From positions 3,782,001-3,846,000 of the forward strand of contig NZ_JAGIOP010000002.1 in assembly GCF_017876775.1 (NCBI RefSeq): 64,000 bases of DNA, given 5' to 3'. Origin of the DNA: Mycolicibacterium lutetiense (GTDB lineage: Bacteria; Actinomycetota; Actinomycetes; Mycobacteriales; Mycobacteriaceae). Both the position numbers and the translations under genes were made by a program. The first letter of the stretch is position 1. Each line of letters begins with the position of its first letter. This document shows, piece by piece, positions 21,284 through 29,222 of the stretch. Under the pieces are notes generated by a model. That model did not search any database, was not told the DNA's origin, and worked only from the letters and a program-made list of their open reading frames with translations.

Positions 21284-21964
21284 CTACTGCCGCTGGCACT
21301 TGGCGAGGATCGCGTTGAACTCGTCGTAGTACTGCGCGCCGAGAACTGCGTGCGTGGCCTTGTCTTTCTTTCGGACGGCGTCGGTGATCTGCCCGGCCAG
21401 CTCGCCCATCTTCTTGGCATGCGGCGCGGTCTTACCGTCGGTTACCTGGTCGGCCGCCTCGCGGATCAGTTTCGACCAGTTCTCGTAGTCACCCACCGTC
21501 GGACCCTGATTGGTGTCGAACGCAGGCATTACCGCGCCGGAGCTCGCGCGGGTGTAATCCACCAGTAGTTGGGCCTGCCGGCAGCCCTTGTTTCCGGTGT
21601 ACGTCAGAGCCGTCGTCCCGACGATCACCAGGATTGCGCACGCGGCGGCGGCCGTCGCGATCGCAATGTTGCGGGGCTCGGCATCGGGGACGCGTCGCCG
21701 CCACATCACATGGGCGAGGATGACGGCAGCCACGCCGACCACCGCCATGATGAGGGCTTCCCGCAGGTCACCGGTACCGACACCGGATGCCGAGCCGACA
21801 GCTCCCATCGTCGCGGCGGCGGCGAGCAGCACCAGAAGCCACTGCCAGATACCGCGCCGGCGTTCGTAGGCGTCGACATCACGGAACTGGATTCCGATGA
21901 CCGCGGCGGCCGCGGTCAGGACTGCGACGACGGCCGGCGCGAGCATCGTGACGAGACTGTTCAC
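21284..21964 (-). CDS. hypothetical membrane protein
   Basis: A 226-aa protein, GTG start, with four hydrophobic segments in the first 125 residues: VTMLAPAVVAVLTAAAAVIG, WLLVLLAAAATMGAV, LIMAVVGVAAVILAHVMW and IAIATAAAACAILVIVGTTAL. A hydrophilic helical C-terminal domain of about 100 residues follows, with two cysteines (KGCRQA and AKCQRQ). I do not recognise the family. It converges with glpK with one base between stops and runs in the same direction as the PadR genes upstream. Confidence 0.7.
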   Translation of the reverse strand: MNSLVTMLAPAVVAVLTAAAAVIGIQFRDVDAYERRRGIWQWLLVLLAAAATMGAVGSASGVGTGDLREALIMAVVGVAAVILAHVMWRRRVPDAEPRNIAIATAAAACAILVIVGTTALTYTGNKGCRQAQLLVDYTRASSGAVMPAFDTNQGPTVGDYENWSKLIREAADQVTDGKTAPHAKKMGELAGQITDAVRKKDKATHAVLGAQYYDEFNAILAKCQRQ

Positions 21965-22011
21965 AACGGCAGCCTACGGGGAAGCCCCGATCCGTCCGGT
22001 TCTCCCGTCGC

Positions 22012-22737
22012 CTATCCCTCGCCCAGGACCTGGTAGATCTCGCGGCGGGCGTTGTTGACGATGTCGAGGATGCGCTGTTGTTGCTCCTCGCTGGCGGCGA
22101 ATGCGGACTGTCCGACGGCGGCCATCAGTTGGGCGGCGGCGCCGTGCAGGTTCTGGTGACCCGGATTCTCGTCTTCCTGGTCCGCGACGATCTGTGCCCA
22201 CGGCGGGGTGTCGATCTGGGCGGCGGCCTCCCGGCCTTCCTTGGTCAGCTCGAAAGTCTTTTTGCTGCCTTCGGTTTCGGTCGGGGCGATCAGCCCTTCG
22301 TCGACCAGCAGTTGCAGGGTCGGATACACCGAGCCCGGGCTGGGCTTCCACAGGTTGTTGCTGCGGGTGGCGATCTCCTGCGTCATCTCGTAACCGTGCA
22401 TGGGCCGTTCGGCCAGCAGGGTCAGGATGGCCGCGCGGACATCACCGCGTCGGCCGCGTCGTCCGCCGCGGGCCCGGGGGCCGCCGAGATTGCCGAAGCC
22501 GAAACCCATTCCTCGTCCGGGACGGAAATTGGGGCCGAATCCCGGGCCGAAGCCCGGTCCGCCGAAGCCGGTCTGGCAGGTCGGGTCGATGTCCGGCTCG
22601 CACGCCGATTGGGCCTGGGCGCGCATCTGATCGCGCAGGTCGCGACGGGCGGTGCGGGCTTGCCGGAACATCTCGCGGGCCTCGTGGGGGCCGAACGGGA
22701 CGAAGCCGAAGCCTGGTGGGGTGAATTGGTTGGTCAT
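22012..22737 (-). CDS. PadR-family regulator with Gly/Phe-rich N-terminal extension
   Basis: A 241-aa regulator. Residues about 1-95 are an unusual low-complexity region (GFGGPGFGPGFGPNFRPGRG, and RARGGRRGRRG). The PadR winged helix then starts at DVRAAILTLLAERPMHGYEMTQEI and includes the family motif SPGSVYPTLQLLVDEGLI. A C-terminal dimerisation helix ends in NNARREIYQVLGE. Ligand and targets are unknown. Palindromes just upstream (22790-22820) may be its operator. It is followed by the membrane protein gene on the same strand. Confidence 0.87.
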   Translation of the reverse strand: MTNQFTPPGFGFVPFGPHEAREMFRQARTARRDLRDQMRAQAQSACEPDIDPTCQTGFGGPGFGPGFGPNFRPGRGMGFGFGNLGGPRARGGRRGRRGDVRAAILTLLAERPMHGYEMTQEIATRSNNLWKPSPGSVYPTLQLLVDEGLIAPTETEGSKKTFELTKEGREAAAQIDTPPWAQIVADQEDENPGHQNLHGAAAQLMAAVGQSAFAASEEQQQRILDIVNNARREIYQVLGEG

Positions 22738-22789
22738 GAGAGGAGTCCTTCGTTGTCGGTGGGGAAGCCACGTGCTTCCGATGCGTCAA

Positions 22790-22820
22790 CGATATATCGG
22801 GAGCTATCGGTTGTCGATAG
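22790..22820 (-). promoter_or_regulatory. palindrome cluster upstream of the first PadR gene
   Basis: CGATATATCG (22790-22799) is a perfect 10-bp palindrome. It is followed at once by CTATCG...CGATAG (22804-22820), an inverted repeat that overlaps the stop codon of the second PadR gene. Shared TATCG half-sites suggest a multi-site operator for autoregulation. Confidence 0.45.
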
Positions 22821-23322
22821 TTTTTCCGAGCCAATGTGCCCACTCGGCACGCATGGCGTTGGCGCGGAGGCCGTACTCCAGGGCGGCGTGCGCGTAGAGG
22901 TCCTCGTCGGTGTCGGCCCAGCGGATGGATGCCTCCAGCTCCTTGAGCCGCGCCACCTCTGATTCGGCGTCGGCGGCCAGTGCCGCAAGATGCTCGCGGG
23001 CCTGATCGCGAGGTACTTCGCTGAGCAGGAATATGCGGAGTAGCTCGGTACTGCGGTCGGGTGGATCGTCCTGCGGGTCGGCGATCCAGCGCACCAGCTC
23101 GACACGGCCTTGTGGGGTGACGCGGTACTCCTTGCGGCCGCGCGGGCCGATGGTCGACACCTCGATCAGCCCAGCTGCGGCCAGCTTGTTGAGCTCGCCG
23201 TACAGCTGGCTCTGGGTGGCCGGCCAGACGTTTGCCATCGATTTCTCGAACCGTTTGAGCAGGTCATACCCGCTGCCGGGGTGCTGTGCCAGCAGGCCGA
23301 GTGCCGCCATGCGCAAGCTCAT
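22804..23322 (-). CDS. PadR-family transcriptional regulator
   Basis: A 172-aa regulator of the PadR/VirF type. The N-terminal winged helix is MAALGLLAQHPGSGYDLLKRF ... ATQSQLYGELNKLAAAGLIEV, and the C-terminal helical dimerisation domain ends about residue 165. It is divergent from a carotenoid oxygenase gene across 57 bp and is the likely regulator of that gene. It lies 66 bp upstream of a second PadR gene on the same strand. Confidence 0.88.
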   Translation of the reverse strand: MSLRMAALGLLAQHPGSGYDLLKRFEKSMANVWPATQSQLYGELNKLAAAGLIEVSTIGPRGRKEYRVTPQGRVELVRWIADPQDDPPDRSTELLRIFLLSEVPRDQAREHLAALAADAESEVARLKELEASIRWADTDEDLYAHAALEYGLRANAMRAEWAHWLGKTIDNR

Positions 23323-23344
23323 GGCGCCATCTTAACCTCCACTA

Positions 23345-23368
23345 TTGACATGTCACTTGTGGAATGTC
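23345..23368 (+). promoter_or_regulatory. palindrome/-35 element between PadR and oxygenase genes
   Basis: TTGACA (23345-23350), a consensus -35, overlaps the perfect palindrome TGACATGTCA (23346-23355). ATGTCAC is repeated in direct orientation shortly after. A repressor bound here would block the oxygenase promoter; PadR sites often use ATGT/ACAT half-sites. Confidence 0.45.
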
Positions 23369-23379
23369 ACCGTGGGGTC

Positions 23380-24690
23380 ATGACTTCAGCCCTGCCGATC
23401 GGCGAAACGGACTTCTTCCGACGCGGGAACTACGCGCCCGTCGCCGACGAACTCACCGCACACGACCTGCCCGTCGAGGGCGCCATCCCCGCCGAACTCG
23501 ACGGTTGGTACCTGCGCAACGGCCCGAACCCGCGCCAGGCAGGAGCGCACTGGTTCACCGGCGACGGCATGATCCACGGCGTGCGCATCGAAGGCGGTGC
23601 GGCCAAGTGGTATCGCAATCGCTGGGTGCGTACCGACAGCTTCATCGAGGACTTCCCGCTCTACAACGCCGACGGCAGCCGCAACCTGCGCGCGGCCGCC
23701 GCCAACACGCACGTGGTCAACCACGCGGGCAAGACCCTTGCGCTGGTGGAATCCTCACTGCCCTACGAGATCACCAACGATCTGGAAACCGTGGGCGCCT
23801 ACGATTTCGGCGGCAAGCTCGTCGACTCGATGACCGCACATCCCAAGATCTGCCCGACCACCGGTGAGTTGCACTTCTTCGGCTACGGCAGCATCTTCGA
23901 GCCCTACGTCACCTATCACCGCGCCGATGCCGGCGGCGATCTGATCATCAACCGTCCAGTAGATGTCAAGGCGCACACCATGATGCATGACTTCGCGATG
24001 ACCGCGGGCCATGTCATCTTCATGGATCTGCCGGTGGTGTTCGACCTCGACGTGGCGATCAAGGGCGACGGGGACATGCCCTTCCGCTGGAGCGACACGT
24101 ATGGCGCCCGGTTCGGTGTGCTGCGTCGTGACGATCCCGACGCACCGATCCGCTGGTTCGACATCGACCCGTGCTACGTGTTCCACGTGGCCAACGCGCA
24201 TGACGACGGTGATTCGATTGTGCTGCAAGCGGTTCGCTATCCCGAGCTGTGGCGCAACGACGGCGGGTTCGACATCGACGGTGTGCTGTGGGAATGGCGC
24301 ATCGACCTGACGTCCGGAAAAGTCCACGAACGCCAGCTCGACGATGCTGGAGTCGAGTTCCCACGGATTGACGATCGGTTGGCCGGCCTGCCGGCCCGGT
24401 ATTCGGTATCGGTCGCGGGCAACGCCTGGATCCGCTACGACCTGACCACCGGCGCCGGGATCCGTCACGAACTCGGCACCGGCGGACCCGGGGAAGCCGT
24501 ATTCGTCCCCGGTGCGGGTTCGGCCGACGAGAGCAACGGCTACTACCTCGGCTACGTCTACAACCCCGAGCGCGACGGCAGTGACCTCGTGATCCTCGAT
24601 GCCTCGGATTTCGGCGGAAACCCCGTCGCCACCATCGCACTGCCGCAACGCGTGCCCTATGGGTTCCACGGGAACTGGATCGGCGCCTAA
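23380..24690 (+). CDS. carotenoid cleavage oxygenase family protein
   Basis: A 436-aa non-haem Fe(II) dioxygenase of the RPE65/CCO family, probably cleaving a carotenoid, apocarotenoid or stilbene double bond. It has the propeller signature GWYLRNGPNPR, the FTGDGMIHGV strand, and histidine ligand regions TAHPKI, HDFAMT and VFHVANAHDDGD, with the last iron-ligand histidine in VPYGFHGNW at the C-terminus. The ATG at 23380 is preferred to 23350 because the latter lies within the putative operator. Divergent PadR control is likely. Confidence 0.9.
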   Translation: MTSALPIGETDFFRRGNYAPVADELTAHDLPVEGAIPAELDGWYLRNGPNPRQAGAHWFTGDGMIHGVRIEGGAAKWYRNRWVRTDSFIEDFPLYNADGSRNLRAAAANTHVVNHAGKTLALVESSLPYEITNDLETVGAYDFGGKLVDSMTAHPKICPTTGELHFFGYGSIFEPYVTYHRADAGGDLIINRPVDVKAHTMMHDFAMTAGHVIFMDLPVVFDLDVAIKGDGDMPFRWSDTYGARFGVLRRDDPDAPIRWFDIDPCYVFHVANAHDDGDSIVLQAVRYPELWRNDGGFDIDGVLWEWRIDLTSGKVHERQLDDAGVEFPRIDDRLAGLPARYSVSVAGNAWIRYDLTTGAGIRHELGTGGPGEAVFVPGAGSADESNGYYLGYVYNPERDGSDLVILDASDFGGNPVATIALPQRVPYGFHGNWIGA

Positions 24691-24699
24691 TCTGGGCCG

Positions 24700-25077
24700 A
24701 TGGGTGTGAAGTGGCTCGATGCTCCCGAGGGGCACGACTATGACGCCGCAGCCGACTATCTCAGCCTGATCGCGGAGTCCGCCGCCGTGACGGGAACGGT
24801 TGCGGCGCTCAGGGCGGCAGAGGTTGTGTACCGCAAGGCAAAAGACATCCTGCGGGCCGCCGAACTACCGTTGCTGCCGGAGACCAACGCCCACGTTCGC
24901 GACGACCTGTCCAAGATCAGCGCGGGCAAGCGCCTGTCACCCATTCTGTTGGTGCGTGGCCAGGTGACCGGCCGCGTGGCGCTACAGATCGCCGATGGCT
25001 ACCACCGGGTGTGCGCGAGCTACGTCACCGACGAGAACACCCCGATACCGTGCCAGCTGGTGTCATGGCAGGCGTGA
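24700..25077 (+). CDS. small protein with ParB/sulfiredoxin-like motif
   Basis: A 125-aa soluble protein. The C-terminal half carries LSPILLVRG...LQIADGYHRVCASY, which looks like the ParB/Srx fold motif (I-x-DG-H/YHR) that binds nucleotide in ParB, sulfiredoxin and related kinases. No DNA-binding domain is present. The N-terminus is helical. Function unknown. It lies 9 bases after the oxygenase gene and 9 bases before the antiporter gene, so it is probably in one transcription unit with both. Confidence 0.65.
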   Translation: MGVKWLDAPEGHDYDAAADYLSLIAESAAVTGTVAALRAAEVVYRKAKDILRAAELPLLPETNAHVRDDLSKISAGKRLSPILLVRGQVTGRVALQIADGYHRVCASYVTDENTPIPCQLVSWQA

Positions 25078-25086
25078 CGCACTGAC

Positions 25087-26247
25087 GTGGCGGGGTTCGG
25101 GTTAGACACGTTGGCGCTGGTCGCGGTCATCGGACTGGCCGGACCAGCGCTCGCCGCCGTACCTCGGTTGCGCATCCCGGTGGTGATCGGCGAACTGATC
25201 GTCGGGATTGTTGTCGGCGGTAGTGGATTCGGCATCGTCGACAGCACAGATCCCACCTTCACCCTGCTGGCCAACATCGGGTTCGCGTTGGTGATGTTCG
25301 TCGTCGGCACGCACGTGCCGGTGCGTGACACCACGTTGCACGCCGCGATTCCCAAGGCGTTGGCTCGGGCGGTTCTGGTGGGGGCGGTCGCTGCGGTGCT
25401 CGGCGTGGTGATCGCGCACGGGTTCGGGACCGGACACGCGGCGGTCTATGCCGTGGTGATGGCGTCGTCGTCGGCGGCCCTCGCCCTACCTGTGGTCGAC
25501 GGCCTGGGTCTGCAAGGACCGAATGTGCTGTCGGTGACCGCGCAGATCGCTATCGCCGACGCGGCATCGATCGTGTTGCTGCCGTTGGTGATCGACATCC
25601 AGCGGGCGCCCCGTGCGGCTCTGGGAGCCCTGGTCATCGCCGGCTGCGCGGGCGTGCTGTTCCTGGTGCTGCGGGCCGGGTATGCCCGGGGTCTGCGGCG
25701 ACGGGTGCACCACTACTCTGCGAAGCACGAGTTCGCGCTTGAGCTTCGGTTCAGCCTGGTCTTCCTGTTCGGACTGTCGGCGATCGCGTTGAGCACCCAC
25801 GTCTCGATCATGTTGGCCGGTTTTGCGCTCGGCTTGGTGGTGTCGGCGATCGGTGAGCCCCGCCGGCTGGCCAGGCAACTGTTCGGCATCACCGACGGGT
25901 TCTTCGGCCCGTTGTTCTTCGTCTGGTTGGGTGCCTCGCTGCAGGTCCGGGAACTCGCCGCTCATCCAGAATTCATCGCGCTCGGTGTGGCTTTGGGTCT
26001 CGGTGCGGTACTCGCGCACAGCGCGGGCCGGTTGCTCGGCCAGCCGGTGACACTGGCGGTGTTCTCTGCGGCCCAGCTCGGTGTCCCGGTCGCGGCGGCC
26101 ACGCTGGGAACCGAGCAGCACCTGCTGGCGCCGGGCGAGCCCGCGGCGCTGATGCTCGGCGCGCTGATCACCATTGCCACGACCTCGATCGCCGGGGTGC
26201 TCGCGGCGCGGGTCAACCAGCCTGCGCCCGATGCTCATTCGGGCTGA
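25087..26247 (+). CDS. cation:proton antiporter (CPA2/KefB-type)
   Basis: A 386-aa membrane protein with about twelve hydrophobic segments and the Na+/H+ exchanger fold. Seen: LRIPVVIGELIVGIVVGGSGFG, the typical second-helix signature. MASSSAALALPVVDGLGL is the transport-site region, and IAIADAASIVLLPLV carries the conserved acidic residue. No cytosolic TrkA-N domain is attached, so it is the short form. GTG start. The gene ends 35 bp inside the convergent AraC gene. Confidence 0.85.
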   Translation: MAGFGLDTLALVAVIGLAGPALAAVPRLRIPVVIGELIVGIVVGGSGFGIVDSTDPTFTLLANIGFALVMFVVGTHVPVRDTTLHAAIPKALARAVLVGAVAAVLGVVIAHGFGTGHAAVYAVVMASSSAALALPVVDGLGLQGPNVLSVTAQIAIADAASIVLLPLVIDIQRAPRAALGALVIAGCAGVLFLVLRAGYARGLRRRVHHYSAKHEFALELRFSLVFLFGLSAIALSTHVSIMLAGFALGLVVSAIGEPRRLARQLFGITDGFFGPLFFVWLGASLQVRELAAHPEFIALGVALGLGAVLAHSAGRLLGQPVTLAVFSAAQLGVPVAAATLGTEQHLLAPGEPAALMLGALITIATTSIAGVLAARVNQPAPDAHSG

Positions 26248-27145
26248 CCCCGTATGAGCGCTTGAACGCGCTGCTCAACGCGAACGGTGTGGAGTAGCCG
26301 ACCTGTCGGGCGACCGCAGCGATCGTCGCCTCGCTGCCCCTCAACAGGTCCGCCGCCAACGCCAGACGCCAACCGGTGAGGAACGCGATCGGCGGTTCGC
26401 CGACCTGATCGGTGAACCGGCGGGCGAACACCGCACGTGAACACCCCACAGCCGCAGCGAGATTGGACACCGTCCACGGATGTGCCGGGTTGTTGTAGAT
26501 CAGCTTGAGGGCAGGCCCGACGATCCGATCCTGTTCGGCCTGCCACCAGGGCGGCGCGTTGCCGTCCCGGTCGAACCAGGTACGCAGGACCGCGATCAGC
26601 AGTAGGTCGAGCAACCGATCCAGATAGGCCTCCTGCCCGGACCCGTCGCGGCCGGCCTCGGCGGACAGCAGATCGATCAGCGGGGTGTCCCACTCGTCGG
26701 TGCGCAGCACCAATACGGCCGGAAGCGCATCGAGTAGGCGGGCACTGACCTCGCTGCGGCCTTCGTAGGCGCAGACGATCGACTCCGCGGCACCGGTGGC
26801 GCTGTTGCCCCAGCTGCGTAGCCCGAGCGACATCTCGAAATGCAGATCCTCGCCCGACAGCGTGGTGCACTGCTGCCCGGGATTGATGACGATGTTGGGC
26901 GGCGTAGCCGGATCGTCGGCAAAGACGTAGTTCTCGGTGCCGCGGGTCAGCGCCACGTCGCCCGGGCCCAGCCGCAACGTGCCACTGCGCTCACCGACGA
27001 TGACGGCGTCGCCGCGCATCTGGCAGATCAGGGCCAGCGGCGCTTCGTCGCGGATGGCGAGCGACCACGGCGGGTCCATGCGGAGCCGCAACACGAATGC
27101 GCCCCGTGCGCGTACGCCGTCGAGCAATCCGACCAGGGCGTCCAC
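26213..27145 (-). CDS. AraC-family regulator with cupin sensor domain
   Basis: A 310-aa regulator. An N-terminal cupin-like ligand domain (Cupin_6 type, to about residue 170) is followed by the two-helix-turn-helix AraC domain. Those motifs are WTVSNLAAAVGCSRAVFARRF, EPPIAFLTGWRLALAADLL, and IAAVARQVGYSTPFALSSAFKRSYGVSPNEHR. GTG start at 27145. It is divergent from the DUF1772 gene across 90 bp and probably regulates it. The 3' end overlaps the antiporter gene by 35 bp. Confidence 0.9.
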   Translation of the reverse strand: MDALVGLLDGVRARGAFVLRLRMDPPWSLAIRDEAPLALICQMRGDAVIVGERSGTLRLGPGDVALTRGTENYVFADDPATPPNIVINPGQQCTTLSGEDLHFEMSLGLRSWGNSATGAAESIVCAYEGRSEVSARLLDALPAVLVLRTDEWDTPLIDLLSAEAGRDGSGQEAYLDRLLDLLLIAVLRTWFDRDGNAPPWWQAEQDRIVGPALKLIYNNPAHPWTVSNLAAAVGCSRAVFARRFTDQVGEPPIAFLTGWRLALAADLLRGSEATIAAVARQVGYSTPFALSSAFKRSYGVSPNEHRAQAG

Positions 27146-27235
27146 TTCGGTAGGGTAACGCTCACAAGACGATCACGTATGGAACCGGGAGTCTCGGCCA
27201 TGGATCGTCTCGGGTCGGCGCCGTTGACTGAACCC

Positions 27236-27715
27236 ATGACCATCAGCCCCGTCGTCGTCCTCGTCGCAGTCGCCGCCATCGGCAGCGCCGCGAGCGGTGG
27301 AATCTTCTACGCTTTCTCGACCTTCGTGATGCGCGGCCTCGACCGCACCGGTGCGGTCGCCGCGATCACCGCCACGCGCGGCATGAACGCCGAGGCCAAT
27401 ACGAACGCGCCATTCCTGCTGTTCCTGCTCGGCTCGGCGCTGCTCTCGTTGATTGTCGGCGTCGTGGCGCTCACGCAAATCGGCCGGCCGGGCAGTTGGT
27501 TCCTGCTGGCCGGCGCGATCTTCGGGGTTGTCGGCGTCCTGGTCACGATGCTGTTCAACGTGCCGCTCAACAATCACCTCGACAGGGTCGACCTGGCCGA
27601 CGCGGCCGCAGAATGGCAGGCCTACCTGACCACCTGGACCGCGTGGAACCACGTACGCACCGCATCCGGGTTCGTCGGTGCAGCGCTGCTGCTGATCGGG
27701 CTGGCTTACCGTTGA
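27236..27715 (+). CDS. DUF1772 (anthrone oxygenase-like) membrane protein
   Basis: A 159-aa protein with four membrane segments: VVVLVAVAAIGSAASGGIFYAF, FLLFLLGSALLSLIVGVVAL, WFLLAGAIFGVVGVLVTMLF and ASGFVGAALLLIGLAY. It carries the family motif NVPLNNHLDRVD and W-x-x-WNHVRT. DUF1772 includes fungal anthrone oxygenases; in bacteria the role is unproved. The start at 27236 could instead be the ATG at 27200. An IS30 element is inserted 12 bp beyond its stop, so any downstream partner has been separated. Confidence 0.85.
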   Translation: MTISPVVVLVAVAAIGSAASGGIFYAFSTFVMRGLDRTGAVAAITATRGMNAEANTNAPFLLFLLGSALLSLIVGVVALTQIGRPGSWFLLAGAIFGVVGVLVTMLFNVPLNNHLDRVDLADAAAEWQAYLTTWTAWNHVRTASGFVGAALLLIGLAYR

Positions 27716-27727
27716 GGTCCAGCACCA

Positions 27728-29107
27728 CCGCGTTTGTAACGTGGCGGCGGTCTGGCGCGGGCGGTTTCAAGGTTTGGTTGCAACAGCTGATGGTTCGGGC
27801 GGGTTCGAGAGTAGTTCGTCGAGGGCCTCGGCCGGAGTTTTCCAGCCCAGTGTTTTGCGTGGGCGGGTATTGAGTTTGGCTGCGACGTAGTCGAGGTAGT
27901 CCGGTGGGAACACCGACAGGTCGGTGCCCTTAGCAAAGTATTGGCGTAACAACCCGTTGGTGTTTTCGTTGGTCCCGCGCTGCCAGGGTGAATGCGGATC
28001 GCAGAAGTAGATGTCGATGTCGGCGGCCTTGGCGGTGGCTACGTGGTTGGCCATCTCCTTGCCCTGATCCCAGGTCAGCGTTTTACGCAGGATCGCCGGC
28101 AGCGCCGCCATTTTCGCCACGATCGCCTCCTGTACTGCGACCGCGCCGTGGTCGTGGGGCAGGTGCAAGAGCATCGTGAAGCGGGTCGTGCGCTCCACAA
28201 GGGTTCCGATTGCAGTCTTGTTCTCGGTACCGGTGATCAGGTCGCCCTCCCAGTGCCCGGGCAGGGCGCGGTCGTTGACGTCGGGTGGGCGCTCGCTGAT
28301 GTTGACCATGTCGGGAATCCGACCCCGCCGCTCATCGGCGCGCCGTTGGGGCTTGCGTAGGGCACGCCCAGTGCGCAGGCAGGTATGCAGTTCGCGGCGT
28401 AGGTTGCCTTTGCCCTGCACGTAGATGGCCTGATAGATGGTTTCGTGGGACACCCACATCTCCGGCTCGTCGGGGAAATCCAGCCTCAGGCGTTTGGCGA
28501 TCTGCTCGGGGCTGTGCTCATCGTGCAACCGATTCTGCACCTCATCGTGCAACCGTTCATTGATCGCCAGCTTGCCTGGCTTGGTCCGGCGAGCCCGGTC
28601 AGCGGCATGCGACTGAGCCAGATCGGCCCGATACTTCGGTTTGGTTGTCGGCCCGCCGTGCCACCGGGCACCGAACCGATACCGTGCCCGGTATCGACCA
28701 CGGCACCACCCATTCCGACCGATTTCCCGCATGATCGTTGTCGGATGGCGATCCAACCGTCGCGCCATCTGCTGGATCGGCTCTTGCCTGGCCACGCCGT
28801 CTTGGATCTCGTTGCGCTCTTCAATGGTGAGCCGGGGCCGCGTGCGCGGAGCCGACTCGTCGCGAATCCTAGGTCTCACTCCACCAGCATCAGCAAACCA
28901 ACGCCTACCGCTGGTTTCCGACGCGCCGACGGCCACCCCGGCCTCACTGGGGGTCATTCCCTGTTTGATGTGATCCCAGAACTGAGGGCCGGCACAGGCC
29001 AACCCACACAGACGACGTGCACGCATCAACAACTCCTCAGCTAGAAGCTGTTGCATTCACCCCCAGAACCTAAGGCGCGTTTCTCCTCCACTGCGTTACG
29101 AACGCGG
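27728..29107 (-). mobile_element. IS30-family insertion sequence, apparently complete
   Basis: About 1.38 kb containing one transposase gene. The ends are an inverted pair, CCGCGTTTGTAACG (27728-27741) and the complement of 29094-29107, matching 13 of 14; similarity continues inward for about ten more bases. Length and ends fit IS30. No 2-3-bp target duplication is obvious, so the outermost bases may be off by one or two. Confidence 0.75.
27767..29056 (-). CDS. IS30-family transposase
   Basis: A 429-aa transposase with no visible break. An N-terminal HTH region (MTPSEAGVAVGASETSGRRWF), then the IS30 helix motif LTIEERNEIQDGVARQEPIQQMARRLDRHPTTIMREI (parts quoted: RHPTTIMREI). SHETIYQAIY follows, then the DDE catalytic domain: ALPGHWEGDLITG (first Asp), LTWDQGKEMA (second Asp) and PWQRGTNENTNGLLRQY (Glu). 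The C-terminus ends LNTRPRKTLGWKTPAE. Intact catalytic residues imply a functional enzyme. Start ATG at 29056 inside the right end. Confidence 0.95.
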   Translation of the reverse strand: MQQLLAEELLMRARRLCGLACAGPQFWDHIKQGMTPSEAGVAVGASETSGRRWFADAGGVRPRIRDESAPRTRPRLTIEERNEIQDGVARQEPIQQMARRLDRHPTTIMREIGRNGWCRGRYRARYRFGARWHGGPTTKPKYRADLAQSHAADRARRTKPGKLAINERLHDEVQNRLHDEHSPEQIAKRLRLDFPDEPEMWVSHETIYQAIYVQGKGNLRRELHTCLRTGRALRKPQRRADERRGRIPDMVNISERPPDVNDRALPGHWEGDLITGTENKTAIGTLVERTTRFTMLLHLPHDHGAVAVQEAIVAKMAALPAILRKTLTWDQGKEMANHVATAKAADIDIYFCDPHSPWQRGTNENTNGLLRQYFAKGTDLSVFPPDYLDYVAAKLNTRPRKTLGWKTPAEALDELLSNPPEPSAVATKP

Positions 29108-29164
29108 AGTGCATGGCCCGCGTGAAAGACGTTGGCGGTCAAAGCCCCACGCGGTATATCGCCG

Positions 29165-29217
29165 AGTGGCCAGTTGCGTCACGCTATTTTGCGGATCACG
29201 TGTCATAACTGGCCACT
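29165..29217 (-). terminator. long inverted repeat after the exporter gene
   Basis: AGTGGCCAGTT (29165-29175) and AACTGGCCACT (29207-29217) are perfect 11-bp arms around a 31-base loop with further partial pairing. On the minus strand it begins 5 bases after the exporter stop, so it may act as its terminator. It lies 57 bp outside the IS30 end and is not part of that element. Confidence 0.5.
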
Positions 29218-29222
29218 GGGCG

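Noticed and set aside
21978..22960. Plus-strand open frames over both PadR genes
   Set aside because: Antisense shadows without motifs; the PadR frames have clear winged-helix signatures.
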